DNA of 64,000 nt from Gemmobacter sp. 24YEA27 (GTDB lineage Bacteria > Pseudomonadota > Alphaproteobacteria > Rhodobacterales > Rhodobacteraceae). Position 1 is the first letter of the stretch. Each line of letters starts with the position of its first letter. The notes beneath the pieces were generated by a model. That model ran no database searches and had not been told where the DNA came from. It saw only the letters and a list, made by a program, of their open reading frames with translations. A program made the position numbers and the translations under genes. Positions 19,300 to 29,088 of this stretch are shown one piece after another. Where the stretch lies: positions 1-64,000 of the forward strand of contig NZ_JASJPW010000003.1 in assembly GCF_030052995.1 (NCBI RefSeq). Direction: 5' to 3'.

Positions 19300-19921
19300 C
19301 CGCCTGGGTATCTGTTCTTAAGGCGCTCCTTCGCTCGGATGCCCCGTGATCTGACGCCTGAAACCGCGTTTCCTTCCCGAGCCAGGACGTTGTCACTGAC
19401 CATTGTCAGAGGCCTGGCACGCACCTCGAACAGCGTGGCCAGTTCCCGCGCCACCCTGGCTCCGGACAAGGAGGCGTCGGCGATCAGGGCGACGCATTTC
19501 CGCCTGCAGTCATCGGCCAGGGTGATGACCCGGACGCGGCGGCCATCGGTCAGCTGGTCCGAGACAAAATCGAGCGACCAGATCTGGTCCGGCATGAGCG
19601 ACAGCGCCATCGGTGCCCGTGTGCCGATCACCCGACACGCCCGACGGTCGCCCATCCCGTGGCCCGCCAGCATCCGCTTCAGACGGGCATTCCGTTCGTC
19701 GGGAAAACGATCCCCCGGATCGTCTCCTGACCCTCCTCCACCTCTGGCCCCTTCAGCCGCTTCGCCTCGCTGACATCCATAGCGCCATACCTGGCCTTCC
19801 CCTTGCAGAGGGTCGAATCGCTGACGCTGTGCTTGCGGCACAGTTCGACCGCAGAAACCCCGGCATCGTGCTCAGTCAGAATGCCGATAATCTGGTCTTC
19901 GGTGAACCTGCTGCGCGTCAT
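19300..19921 (-). pseudogene. Degraded IS3-family transposase (OrfA start and part of OrfB)
   Basis: From the ATG at 19921 the leftward frame reads MTRSRFTEDQIIGILTEHDA, then CRKHSVSDSTL and DVSEAKRLK, the OrfA helix-turn-helix of IS3-family elements. It then loses frame. A second frame carries NARLKRMLA directly fused to RRACRVIGT (end of OrfA joined to start of OrfB). After a further deletion come QIWSLDFVSDQLTDGRRVRV, with the first catalytic Asp, and LSGARVARELATLFE...MVSDN, with the second. The HTH-21 region of OrfB and the RPHSAL end are missing. It cannot be active. No terminal repeats or target duplication were found. Confidence 0.75.
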
Positions 19922-20058
19922 CTCGGGCCCTTTCGGTTCGGCCAGAGCCGAGGTCAGACTGGATCAGCCACAGGGGGCAACGTCACCTCATGGTCATCAC
20001 AAAAGGCGTCACAAAAACACATGGGCCAGGCATAAGGCGGTGGCCTGCATTCAAAGTG

Positions 20059-20087
20059 TTGACAGTTTCTTGCTCCTCCACAATCTT
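20059..20087 (+). promoter_or_regulatory. Possible promoter for the isocitrate-lyase-family gene
   Basis: TTGACA at 20059-20064 is a perfect -35. At 17 bases the -10 would be AATCTT, which is weak. It lies 37 bases before the start codon, in the only promoter-like stretch between the IS relic and the gene. Confidence 0.3.
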
Positions 20088-20123
20088 GCCACCCAACGAA
20101 CTCGATCACGGTAAGGGAAGAAA

Positions 20124-21029
20124 ATGATCACTAAGGCGCGTGTTTTCAGGGAGCTTCTGAAGTCAGAGCCCGTTCTCGTCTCTCCGGGCGTCTTCGATGG
20201 ATATTCCGCAAAGCTGGTCGAGCAGATGGGCTACAAAACCGCCTGCACCACCGGCGCGGGCCTCGCCAATGCGCGGCTCGGTGTGCCTGATACGGGCATC
20301 ATGAGCCTGACGGACAATCTCGAAGCGGTCCGCATTCTGGCGCGCTCGATCTCGATCCCGCTGATGGCCGATGCCGATACGGGCTATGGAAACCCGGTCA
20401 CCGTCTTCCATGTCACGAAGCTTTTCGAGGAAGCCGGCGTTGTCGGCATCAACATCGAAGATCAGGTCAGCCCCAAGCGATGCGGCCATATGGCAGGCAA
20501 GGATGTGATCGATGCGCGCGAGATGGCCCGCAAGATCGAGGCCGCCTGCAATGCCCGCAGGGATGATGACTTCGTTATCCTCGCCCGCACGGATGCGATT
20601 GCCGTCGAGGGGCTGGATGAGGCGATCCGCCGGGCGCAGCTATATGTAAAGGCGGGGGCGGATCTGATCTTTGCCGATGCGATCAAGGGAGAGGACCAGA
20701 TCCGCCGCCTGGTCGAATCGGTGGATGTGCCGGTCTCGGTCAATATGGGCTTTGGCCTCCGTTCGCGCCCGACGACGCCGCTGATTCCGGTGGCGCGGCT
20801 GGCAGAGCTTGGGGTGAAGCGGGTCACCCTGCCCCGGATGCTGCCTGCGGCGGCCGTGCTGGCGATGCGGCGGGCGCTGGTGGCGATGAAGGACTCGCTC
20901 GACAGCTTTGAGCCGACAGAACGACCGGACCTCCTCACCGATATCGATGATTTGTGGGATCTGATGGGCGAGAATGATGTCGCCGGTCTGGAAGCGCGCT
21001 ATATGGACCTTGACGGGGTCACATACTGA
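20124..21029 (+). CDS. Isocitrate lyase / PEP mutase superfamily lyase
   Basis: Intact 301-residue TIM-barrel enzyme. The family cleaves or forms C-C or P-C bonds next to a carboxylate: 2-methylisocitrate lyase, 2,3-dimethylmalate lyase, oxaloacetate decarboxylase, PEP mutase. The catalytic loop SPKRCGH has the cysteine at residue 120, pointing to a lyase rather than a mutase. The metal motif MADADTGYG is at 81-89. AAGGGAAG precedes the ATG. Neighbours are a GntR regulator (34 bases downstream), an FAD hydroxylase and, further on, an aconitase-type dehydratase. A lyase acting on a substituted malate would fit but is inference. There are no prpC/prpD neighbours, which argues against the propionate cycle. 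Confidence 0.85.
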   Translation: MITKARVFRELLKSEPVLVSPGVFDGYSAKLVEQMGYKTACTTGAGLANARLGVPDTGIMSLTDNLEAVRILARSISIPLMADADTGYGNPVTVFHVTKLFEEAGVVGINIEDQVSPKRCGHMAGKDVIDAREMARKIEAACNARRDDDFVILARTDAIAVEGLDEAIRRAQLYVKAGADLIFADAIKGEDQIRRLVESVDVPVSVNMGFGLRSRPTTPLIPVARLAELGVKRVTLPRMLPAAAVLAMRRALVAMKDSLDSFEPTERPDLLTDIDDLWDLMGENDVAGLEARYMDLDGVTY

Positions 21030-21063
21030 CCGCGAACCGGATCACAAGCCGGACTGGGACCTT

Positions 21064-21696
21064 ATGACAGAGCCAGAACCGAAAGCAGCGGCGCTTGGCG
21101 ACCGGGTGTTTCATGCTCTTCTTGAGCAGATCCATTCCGGCGCCATTCCTCCCGGCACCGAAATCCGCGAGGCACGGATTGCGGCCGAGATGGGCGTCAG
21201 CCGCGGCCCGGTGCGGGAGGCGGTGCGCCGCCTTCAGGGCCTTGAACTGATCACCCGCGAATCCTGGCAAAGGGCGCGGGTGGTTCGGCTGTCGCGTGCG
21301 GCGATGATTGATCTCTTTCAGCTGCGCGAAGCGCTGGAAGGATGCGCCGCCCGGCTTGCGGCGGAACGGATGCAGCCTTCCTCTGCACAGGCGCTGCTCG
21401 CGCAGTTTGAGCCGCTGATTGATGGCCCGGATCTGGATTTTCATGAGCTGGTCGCAGTTTCCAGCGGCAATGAGCGGCTGGTGCGGACGCTTTGCGGCGA
21501 TCTTTATCACCTGCTCAAGCTCTATCGCCGCCAATCCGGCGCGGTGCCCGAGCGCAAATCCCAGGCCGCTGATGAGCATCGCGCCATCGCCGCCGCGATT
21601 GCCGCCGGAGAAGGGGATCAGGCCGAAGCCCTGATGCGCGCCCATATCCGCCTGGCGCTGGATCAGCTGCGCGCATTGCCGGACGGCGGCGCCTGA
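21064..21696 (+). CDS. GntR-family regulator, FadR (FCD) type
   Basis: A 210-residue repressor-type protein from the ATG at 21064. The N-terminal winged helix is clear (GTEIREARIAAEMGVSRGPVREAVRRLQGLELI), followed by the all-helical FCD ligand domain (FQLREALEGCAARLAAERM, then the metal-binding-type DFHELV and DEHRAIAAAIAAGEGDQAEALMRAHI). It sits between the lyase gene and the FAD hydroxylase gene. Repeated TGAGACAT elements in the intergenic region downstream (21822 and 21855) are its plausible target. An in-frame ATG at 20974 overlaps the lyase gene and is unlikely to be used. Confidence 0.85.
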   Translation: MTEPEPKAAALGDRVFHALLEQIHSGAIPPGTEIREARIAAEMGVSRGPVREAVRRLQGLELITRESWQRARVVRLSRAAMIDLFQLREALEGCAARLAAERMQPSSAQALLAQFEPLIDGPDLDFHELVAVSSGNERLVRTLCGDLYHLLKLYRRQSGAVPERKSQAADEHRAIAAAIAAGEGDQAEALMRAHIRLALDQLRALPDGGA

Positions 21697-21819
21697 GGGC
21701 TGTTTCATTTCGGATTTCTTCAGCGCCGCAAACGGCACCTGTCCTGTTCGTTGCAGCCACCTGCCGGAACAGCGTTCAGACGTGCGGCGGCAATATCTGC
21801 CCACCGCGCAATGGCCTGA

Positions 21820-21862
21820 TGTGAGACATCACACCGCATCAAATGTATCTTGTATGAGACAT
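21820..21862. promoter_or_regulatory. Repeated TGAGACAT elements and short palindrome, candidate operator
   Basis: TGAGACAT occurs at 21822-21829 and 21855-21862, exactly 33 bases apart, about three helical turns. The first copy is part of a perfect palindrome TGTGA-GACA-TCACA (21820-21833). The pair lies ~75-115 bases ahead of the FAD hydroxylase start. It could bind the FadR-type regulator encoded just upstream. The spacer of 4 is too short for a classical CRP site. Confidence 0.4.
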
Positions 21863-21936
21863 AAAGCTATGCGATAGAACTTTCCGGAGCCCAGGCTGTC
21901 CGTTTGCCCGCAACCACAAGACTGAGGAGAGTTCGG

Positions 21937-23172
21937 ATGGCCGATGCTGCACGAGTAACGGTAATCGGAGCCGGGCCGGTAGGGCTGGCGATTGCGGTCG
22001 TGCTCAGCCGCCGCGGCACAGATTGTCTTCTGCTCGAAAAGCGCGACGGCCTCAGCACCGTGTCAAAAGCGTCGACCTTCCACCCGCCGACGCTGGAAAT
22101 CTTTGGAAACTTCGGGGTTCTCGGGCCAATGCTCGAGAAGGGGCGCAAGGCGACCCATATCCAGTATCGCGATCCCGACGGTGTGTTTGCCGAATTCGAC
22201 CACGCGCTGCTGGAGGCCGACACCCCCTATCCTTTCCGCCTGCATCTGGAGCAATCGGCGATCACGCCACTGATGGCGGATATCGTGCGCGGCTCGGGCC
22301 ATGGCGAAATCCGCTTCGGTGCAGAGCTGCAAAGTCTTGAAACGCTGGAAGACGGGGTGCGCGTCGGCTGGTCTGATGCGGATGGCGCCGTTCATCATCA
22401 TGACTGTGACTTCGTGGTGGGGGCCGATGGCGCCAGCAGCACGGTGCGCGATCTTCTGGGTCTGGAGCTGGAGGGTATCCACTATCCGGGCCGGGTGCTG
22501 CGGCTTGTCAGCACCGACCCGATTGAAGACTACCTCCCCGGGATCGGTCAGATCAGCTATGTTTTCGACCGTGACAACCGCTCGGTCAGCCTCTTGCAAA
22601 TGCCCGATTGCTGGCGGCTCATCATCCGCCTGCCTGCCGGGTTTGACGAGGATGAAGTGGTCAGACCGGAATGGTATATGGAAGAATTGCACCATTTCCT
22701 GCCGATGCTGCCCGAGCGTCTCACCCTGCGCAGCCATGATATCTATGGCGCGCGGAAGATGCTGGCCTCCAGCCATGGCAATGACCGGGTTTTCCTGATT
22801 GGCGATGCGCTGCATCTGACCAATACACGCGGTGGCATGAATATGAATTGCGGCATCCATGATGCCTGGGTGCTGGGACATGCGATTGCCGATGCGCTGG
22901 AAAGCGGCCAGCCGGGGCTTGCCGAAGCGGCAGCGATTGCGAGGCGCCGCGTCGCGGAAGAAGAACTGCTGCCCCGCACCGACCGCAATGTCGCGGGCGG
23001 CCCAGGATGGCTTGACGAAGTGCGCCGCCGTGCCGCCAGCCCGGAAAACGCGCGGGAAATGCTGGTGCGAACCACCATGCTCGACATGGCACCACCGCGT
23101 GACGCCCAAAACCTTCAGCCGGACACCCGGATGACACCCGCACAGACCATCCAGCCGGAGACCGCAAAATGA
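21937..23172 (+). CDS. FAD-dependent aromatic hydroxylase (PHBH-fold monooxygenase)
   Basis: Intact 411-residue flavoprotein monooxygenase. The dinucleotide motif GAGPVG is at residues 11-16, the DG motif FVVGADGASSTVRD at ~155-168, and the GD motif VFLIGDALHLTNTRGGMNMN at ~287. GAGGAG precedes the ATG 21937. Enzymes of this class hydroxylate phenolic or pyridine-ring acids using NAD(P)H and O2; some also open 3-hydroxypyridine rings. It overlaps the next gene by ATGA, so the two proteins probably act in one pathway. 6-Hydroxynicotinate- or salicylate-hydroxylase-like activity is possible; the substrate is not determined by motif. Confidence 0.85.
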   Translation: MADAARVTVIGAGPVGLAIAVVLSRRGTDCLLLEKRDGLSTVSKASTFHPPTLEIFGNFGVLGPMLEKGRKATHIQYRDPDGVFAEFDHALLEADTPYPFRLHLEQSAITPLMADIVRGSGHGEIRFGAELQSLETLEDGVRVGWSDADGAVHHHDCDFVVGADGASSTVRDLLGLELEGIHYPGRVLRLVSTDPIEDYLPGIGQISYVFDRDNRSVSLLQMPDCWRLIIRLPAGFDEDEVVRPEWYMEELHHFLPMLPERLTLRSHDIYGARKMLASSHGNDRVFLIGDALHLTNTRGGMNMNCGIHDAWVLGHAIADALESGQPGLAEAAAIARRRVAEEELLPRTDRNVAGGPGWLDEVRRRAASPENAREMLVRTTMLDMAPPRDAQNLQPDTRMTPAQTIQPETAK

Positions 23173-23909
23173 CCGTCGCAGCCGATCTTCTCGCCCCCGC
23201 CGCCCGTGTTGGCGTGATGGTGCCCCCCGCCAATCCGACGGTTGAACCCGAGCTGCGCTTCCTGCTTCCCGAAACCGTCGGCCTGCATGTGACCCGCTTT
23301 CCCGTGCGCCCCGGCACGACGCTCGAAGAGCGCAACCAGGCCTATCTTGACCAGTATCCGCAGCGTCTGGGCGATTTCGGCTCGATCACGCTGGGCGCGA
23401 CAGCCATTGGCCTGACCGGCCCGTCTTACCGGCTGTTGCCCGAGGGCGATATCGCGCAATGTGACCGCCTTTCGGCCCAGGCAGGTCATCCGGTCGCGAC
23501 GGCCAGCCTCGCGATCCTGCGCGCACTTGAGGCCCTGAAGGCAAAGCGGATCGCCCTCGTCTCGCCTTATCCTGCCTGGCTCACGGAAAAGGCCACCGCC
23601 TTCTGGACGGCCTTTGGCTGCGAGGTGACCCAGATTGTCCCGATCTCGGAAGAGTTCCGCGCTTACGAGCTGACGACAGATGAGGTCGCGGCCGCCCTTG
23701 GCCGGGTGGATCACAGCGGCGCGGATGCCGTGGTGATGAGCGGCACCGGCATGATCACCGTGCCCGCCGGGCTTGCGGTCGCTGACAGCGGCCTGCCCTT
23801 CCTGTCTTCCAACCTCTGCACCGCATGGTGGTTGCTGAAGACGCTCAATATCGCGCCGGGTGAAAACATGAAGCGCGCTGCCCCCGAGCTTGCGCAAACC
23901 ATTGGCTGA
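23169..23909 (+). CDS. Asp/Glu racemase superfamily protein (maleate isomerase / arylmalonate decarboxylase-like)
   Basis: A 246-residue protein with the layout of maleate cis-trans isomerases and arylmalonate decarboxylases: N-terminal GVMVPPANPTVEPEL and two symmetrical halves. In maleate isomerases a catalytic cysteine follows LGYA in half one, and another follows the S-A of half two. Here the matching positions read LGATAIG (residues 75-81) and MSGTGM (190-195), with no cysteine; the only cysteines are at ~98, 151 and 217. The classical isomerase or decarboxylase mechanism is therefore doubtful. It overlaps the FAD hydroxylase gene by four bases, so it likely acts on that product. Confidence 0.75.
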   Translation: MTVAADLLAPAARVGVMVPPANPTVEPELRFLLPETVGLHVTRFPVRPGTTLEERNQAYLDQYPQRLGDFGSITLGATAIGLTGPSYRLLPEGDIAQCDRLSAQAGHPVATASLAILRALEALKAKRIALVSPYPAWLTEKATAFWTAFGCEVTQIVPISEEFRAYELTTDEVAAALGRVDHSGADAVVMSGTGMITVPAGLAVADSGLPFLSSNLCTAWWLLKTLNIAPGENMKRAAPELAQTIG

Positions 23910-23988
23910 ACGGCCACACCAGACTGGACGCAAGCCCCTGTGCGGCCTATAGCTTCTGGCAACGCGGTGCAGGATCCACAGTAAAGCA

Positions 23989-24792
23989 ATGATGACACAA
24001 GCCCGACAAAGCAGGGATTTGCAGGACATCATTCCGCTGTATTTCCGGATCTTCCTGGTGCTGGATCAGCAGATTCGCGCCGGAACCTGGGGCGAGGGCG
24101 AGGTCATGCCCTCCGAACAGGAGCTTGCAGCTGAATATGGCGTCTCGCGGGTGACGGTGCGCAAGACCATGGCCCTTCTCGAAGAGGCCAGTCTGATCAC
24201 CCGCCATCGCGGGCGCGGCACCTTTGTCAATCCGGAGGTGCTGGACCGTGGCCCCGGAGACGGCATCAGCGGCTTCAAAGACAATATTCGGGAGTTTGAG
24301 GAAACCACGGCGGTTGAACTGCATGAATTCGCCAAAGTGGATATTCCGAATGATCTGGCCCGGGAAACCGGTCAGGCGCTGAACGGTCCCGCGCTCAGGA
24401 TCCGGCGCACCCGTCGCCGCGGCGAGGTGCCGTTTTCACATTCCGTCGTCTATGTTTTCCCCCCGGAATCGGACCTGCTTTCCGAAGAATCGCTTGGAAA
24501 CCGCACGGTGGTTGCAGCGCTGGAAGAACAGGGTTTTGTCTTTTCCCATGCAGAACAACGCCTGACTGCCGTTGCCGCCGATCCAGAACTGGCCGGCCAT
24601 CTTGGCATGGCACCCGGCGCGCCGCTGATCTGTATGCGCCGCACCGTTTTCGACAGTACCGGGCGCCTCGTGGAATTTCTGCGGATCTTCTACAATCCCG
24701 AGCTGTTTGAATACCGGGTAAGCCTGTCGCGCGAACAGGGCGAAAGCCAGACGCCGCAATGGGTCCGGCGTGGCCAGGACTTCGCATCCTGA
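23989..24792 (+). CDS. GntR-family regulator, HutC (UTRA) type
   Basis: Intact 267-residue regulator. The winged helix covers residues ~15-85 (YFRIFLVLDQQIRAGTWGEGEVMPSEQELAAEYGVSRVTVRKTM, seen in parts, ending GRGTFVNPE). A UTRA ligand domain follows (ALRIRRTRRRGEVPFSHSVVYV... and GAPLICMRRTVFDSTGRLVEFLRIFY). UTRA regulators sense small metabolites such as urocanate, sugars or amino-acid-like acids. It precedes the aconitase operon in the same direction with ~300 bases between. The palindrome at 25022-25041 and its relatives at 35524 and 35650 are candidate binding sites. Confidence 0.87.
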   Translation: MMTQARQSRDLQDIIPLYFRIFLVLDQQIRAGTWGEGEVMPSEQELAAEYGVSRVTVRKTMALLEEASLITRHRGRGTFVNPEVLDRGPGDGISGFKDNIREFEETTAVELHEFAKVDIPNDLARETGQALNGPALRIRRTRRRGEVPFSHSVVYVFPPESDLLSEESLGNRTVVAALEEQGFVFSHAEQRLTAVAADPELAGHLGMAPGAPLICMRRTVFDSTGRLVEFLRIFYNPELFEYRVSLSREQGESQTPQWVRRGQDFAS

Positions 24793-25021
24793 CGGGCTCT
24801 TCTGCTTCTTCCTGACATCCCGCGAATTTCCGGTCTCAGCGGCGCCCGGTAGCCCCGCCCTTGCGCCAGGCCGCACACCCCCACATGCGAAACCGAACAG
24901 ATGTGCCAGGCCCCCAGACAGGGGCCTGCTCGTTGCCAGACGGTGTGCCCGGCTTCTTCCCCTGTGATCCGGATGCAGCATACCAGATGTCGCGCCGTTC
25001 TCTTTGGCCATATTTGTTTTA

Positions 25022-25041
25022 TTGTATTCTTTATAATACAA
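25022..25041. promoter_or_regulatory. Inverted repeat upstream of the aconitase operon (site 1 of a three-site motif)
   Basis: TTGTATT (25022-25028) and AATACAA (25035-25041) are exact inverted repeats with a 6-base spacer. The element TTGTAT-N7-AATACA recurs with the same spacing at 35650-35668 and, as TAGTAG-N7-AATACA, at 35524-35542. It lies just upstream of, and may partly be, a promoter (it contains TATAAT). The rest of the 24793-25095 gap holds no gene. Confidence 0.5.
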
Positions 25042-25046
25042 CTTTC

Positions 25047-25075
25047 TTGACAGTTTTCGCGATCTGCACCATAAT
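25047..25075 (+). promoter_or_regulatory. Sigma-70-type promoter for the aconitase operon
   Basis: TTGACA (25047-25052) and CATAAT (25070-25075) are separated by 17 bases, a near-consensus promoter. Transcription would begin near 25082, immediately before AGGAG (25082-25086) and the ATG at 25096. If so, the leader is very short. Confidence 0.5.
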
Positions 25076-25095
25076 GGCGTCAGGAGAGCAGAGGC

Positions 25096-27715
25096 ATGAG
25101 CATTACCCAGATTTCCGAGGACCGCGCCGATGGGCGACAGGCCTCTGTTGCAGCAGAACTGGCGAGGCTCGTCGCCACACGAACCGCACCGCTGCCCTAT
25201 TCATTGCGGATCGTCCTTGAGAACCTGATCCGCAACAGCCCGACCGACGAGCGTGCCCTGATCCTTGAGGTCGCCGCCTGGAGACCGGGGGCCCCGGGTC
25301 TCGTGGTGCCTCTGGCGGTCGACCGGGTGGTGCTGCCCGATTCCAGCGGCTTGCCGGTGCTGATGGACTTCGCCGCCTTACGCGATGCGCTGTTGCGCGA
25401 GGGCGGCGACCCGGCCCGCGCCGAGCCACAGATCCAGTGCGACCTTGTGGTGGATCATTCGCTGATCGTCGATCAGGCCGGGCACCCGGGGCGATGCAGC
25501 ATAATCTGAAGATGGAATTCCGCCGCAATGCCGAGCGCTACACGGTCTTTCGCTGGGCGCAGCGGGCCTTTGAAAAGCTGCGGGTTATCCCGCCTGGTAT
25601 GGGCATCATCCACCAGGTGCATCTGGAACATCTCGCGCGGGTCGTCACGGAGGACGGGCATCCGGAATTCGTGCTGGGCTGCGATTCCCACACCCCGATG
25701 ATCAATGCCCTCGGCGTGCTTGGCTGGGGCGTTGGCGGTATTGATGCCGAGGCCGCCCTTGTCGGCGAACGCTACCGCGTCACGATCCCGCGCGTCACCG
25801 GTGTGAAGCTGACCGGCGCGCTGAGGCCGGGTGTCACCACGACCGACCTGGTTCTGACCCTGACGCAGCGCCTTCGCGCGTTGAATGTCGTAGGGGCCTT
25901 TGTCGAATTTACCGGCCAGGGGCTTGATCACCTCGCGGTCCCGGAACGCGCGACCCTGTGCAATATGGCGCCGGAATATGGGGCGACCTGCGGCTATTTT
26001 CCGATCGACCGCCTGACCCTCGACTATCTGCGTCAGACGGGCCGCGACGAGGAGCATATCGCTCAGGTCGAAGCCGTTGCGCGCCGCCTCGGCCTGTTTC
26101 GCGACAACGGGGCGCCGGAGCCGGAATTTTCCGACCTGCTTGAGATTGATCTGTCCGAGGTCGAGCCCTCGCTTGCGGGACCGCGCCGCCCGCAGGACAG
26201 ACTGGCTCTGTCACAGGTCGCGGATGCGTTTCGTGCGGGGCTTTCTCTCCCCGCATCGGCGGGCGGGTTCGAGGCCGGGCCGCATCCCGATCATGGCCGC
26301 CTGGCCATTGCGGCGATCACCTCCTGCACCAATACGTCCAACCCGACGCTGATGCTGGGCGCAGGGCTTCTGGCCCGTGCCGCGGTCGCGCGCGGGCTGA
26401 GAACCGCAAAAGGCGTGAAGACCTCGATGGCGCCGGGCTCGCGGGTCGCGCTCAGCTACCTCGGAGCGGCCGGGCTTCTCAAACCGCTGGATGAGCTGGG
26501 CTTTCATACGGTCGGCTTTGGCTGCACCACCTGTTCCGGCAAGTCTGGCCCGATTGACCCCGGCATCCAGCACCAGGTCAGCGCGGAGGGCATGGTCGCC
26601 ACTGCAGTGCTGTCCGGCAACCGCAATTTTGAAGGCCGCACCCATAAGGCCGTCCAGGCCGCCTATCTCGCCTCGCCGCCGCTGGTTGTGGCCTATGCGC
26701 TGGCAGGACGGATCGACATTGACCTGACGCGTGAGCCGCTGGGCCACGATCAGGCGGGTAAGCCGGTTTATCTTGCCGATATCTGGCCGGGCGAAGAGGA
26801 ACTGGCGGCGCTCAGTGCAACGGCGCTCCGCCCGGATGATTATCGTCAGAACTACGCAACGATCGCGCAGGGCACCGAGGAATGGCAGGCGCTGGAGACA
26901 CCGGAGGGCCCGTTCTTCCACTGGGATAAGGCATCGGCCTATATCTCCCGCCCACCCTTCTTTGACGCGGATTTCCTGGAAACCCGTCGCTCAGTTCCGG
27001 ACCGTCTCGATGCGGCCCGCGCACTGGCGGTTTTTGGCGACAGCCTGACCACGGACCATGTGACCCCATCGGGCGAGATCACCGCAGATACGCTTGCCGG
27101 TGAGTATCTGGCCAGCCTGGGCGTGCCGGTCAGCGCCTTCAACGCCTATACGCAGCGGCGCGGCAATCATGAGGTTATGGCCCGGGCGACCTTTGCCAAT
27201 CCGCGCATCCGCAACCGCCTTGTCAGCCGTCCGGGCGGCTGGACCCGTCACCTGCCCGAAGGCGCAGAGATGCCGATCCATACCGCTGCCATGCGCTACC
27301 GCGCGGCTTCGGTTCCAACGATCATCCTCGCCGGGCGCGATTATGGCATGGGGTCCAGCCGCGACTGGGCCGCGAAAGGCCCGGCTTTGCTGGGGTCTCG
27401 CTGGTGATGGCACAGAATTACGAACGCATTCACCGCTCTAACCTGATCGGCATGGGGATCCTTCCCGCGCTGTTCCAGGAGGGCGAGAGCCATGAAAGCC
27501 TCGGGCTGAGCGGTGAGGAAAGCTTTGCCATTGACGGCCTTCACGCGGCGATCAGGACCGGAGATCCGATCCGCGTCACCGCCACCGCGCCGGATGGCAG
27601 CGAGATCCGCTTCAGCCTGACCGCCGATCTTCACGGTGCCGATGAGCGGGCGCTACTGGCCGCCGGTGGTATCTTCCCGCGGCTGTTTGACCGCCTGCTT
27701 GCCCCTGTCTCCTGA
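25096..27715 (+). CDS. AcnA/IRP-type aconitase family hydro-lyase, two frameshifts
   Basis: A [4Fe-4S] dehydratase of ~873 residues once the shifts are joined, the size of bacterial AcnA. The order is FVDHSL-type QCDLVVDHSLIVDQ, VLGCDSHTPMINALGVLGWGVGG, cluster ligands in ITSCTNTSNP and in GFGCTTCSG, and a swivel domain with FGDSLTTDHVTPSG and [23 protein letters not shown]. Frames break at GGGG 25488-25491 and GGGG 27392-27395; each is repaired by one G. It heads an operon with an amidohydrolase and an isochorismatase-fold amidase rather than TCA genes. A specialised substrate (a substituted malate or citrate) is therefore likely, or it is a second aconitase. Not distinguishable from sequence alone. 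Confidence 0.85.
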
Positions 27716-27722
27716 GGTTTCG

Positions 27723-29087
27723 ATGCATTTTGACCTGATCCTGAAAAACGGAACCCTCGTGATCCCCGGCACCGGCCTTGTCGACGCCTCGGTCGCGGTC
27801 ACCGGCGGGCGCATTGCCGCGCTGCTGGCGCCGGGCGAGAGCGCGACGGCCGTCCGTGTGATCGACTGCAAGGGAAAACACGTCTTCCCCGGCGTGATCG
27901 ACCCCCATACCCATATCGGCTTTGGCGCAAAAGAAGCCGACTTCCTGACCGAGAGCCGGTCCGCCGCGCTTGGCGGGTGACCGGGATGATGACCTTCCAC
28001 CGCTCGGACGATCTGGCGCAGTCGACCGGACCGTGGCGCGAGGCGGGTGAAGCGCGCTCGATCATTGATTTCGGGTTTCATTTCGGGGTCACCAGCCGCG
28101 CCCATGTCGAGACGCTGGCAGAGAATGCGGCGCGGTTCGGGGTGACCTCGATCAAGGTCTATCTGATGTATAAGGGCGCCGCCGGGGCCGCCAAAGGCTT
28201 TGGCGAGGTCGATGACGCATTGCTGTTCCGCGCGCTGCAGGCCGGGGCAAAGATCCCTGGCGCCGTGGTAGGCGTGCATTGCGAGAATACCGAAGTCATT
28301 CCCGTCTTCCGCGAACCGCTGCGCGAGGCCGGGCGCGACGATCTGAGAGCCTGGATGAACAGAGCCCCGGCTTTCTGGAAACCGAGAACGTCTTCCGCGT
28401 CTGCTGGTTTGGCGAGAAAACCGGCTGCCCGGTCAATATCGTGCATATGTCTGCCGGGAAAGCCTCGACATCGTGCGCCGTCTGCGCCGGCCCGACAGGG
28501 CACCGATCCATGTCGAGACCTGCGCGCATTACCTCTCGCTCTCGCATGACGATGCCAGCGGAGCCCTGGCCAAGGTGAACCCGCCCCTGCGGTCGCAGGC
28601 CGATATCGACGCGCTTTGGGAAGGGGTGCGGCTGGGCGAGATCAGCACCATCGGATCTGACCATGTGCCCCGCAAAGCCGCGACCAAAGACGGCGGCATC
28701 TGGACTGCGAGCGCAGGTTTCCCGGGGATCGCGACGCTCTTGCCGGTCTTGCTGGACGAGGGCTGGCACCGGCGCGGCGTCGGTCTGGACGTGCTGGCGG
28801 CGGCAACCAGCGCGAATGTGGCGGATCTTTACAATCTGGCGGGCCGGGGCCGTATCGCACCGGGTTACAGCGCCGATTTCGCAATTGTCAATCTGGATGG
28901 CGAGACGCTGGTCGATCCGGACCAGCTGGAATCGCATTCCGACTATACGCCCTGGGCCGGGCGCAAACTGAAAGGGGCGGTAACCGCAACCGTCCTGAAA
29001 GGCCGGCTGATTGCCGAGGGCGGCAAGGTCCTGCCCGGCATCGAGGCCGGCGGTGAATACATTTTCAGAACTGCAGGGAAAGCGTGA
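27723..29087 (+). CDS. Cyclic amidohydrolase (dihydropyrimidinase/D-hydantoinase family), three frameshifts
   Basis: A ~455-residue metal-dependent ring-opening amidase when joined. All metal-centre residues are visible: HxH in DPHTHIGFG, the carboxylated lysine in TSIKVYLMYKG, His in VGVHCENTE, His in NIVHMSAGKAS, and Asp in STIGSDHVPR. Frames move by one base three times: GGG 27975-27977, near 28350, and near 28480. The ATG at 27723 follows the aconitase stop by 7 bases. The family opens dihydropyrimidines, hydantoins, allantoin or dihydroorotate. Its place before an N-carbamoyl-amidase-like gene suggests a hydantoin- or imide-type ring whose ureido or amide product is then hydrolysed. Confidence 0.85.
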
Positions 29088-29088
29088 A

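Noticed and set aside
21820..21833. CRP/FNR binding site
   Set aside because: TGTGA and TCACA are only 4 bases apart, against 6 for CRP; the TGAGACAT direct repeat explains the pattern better.
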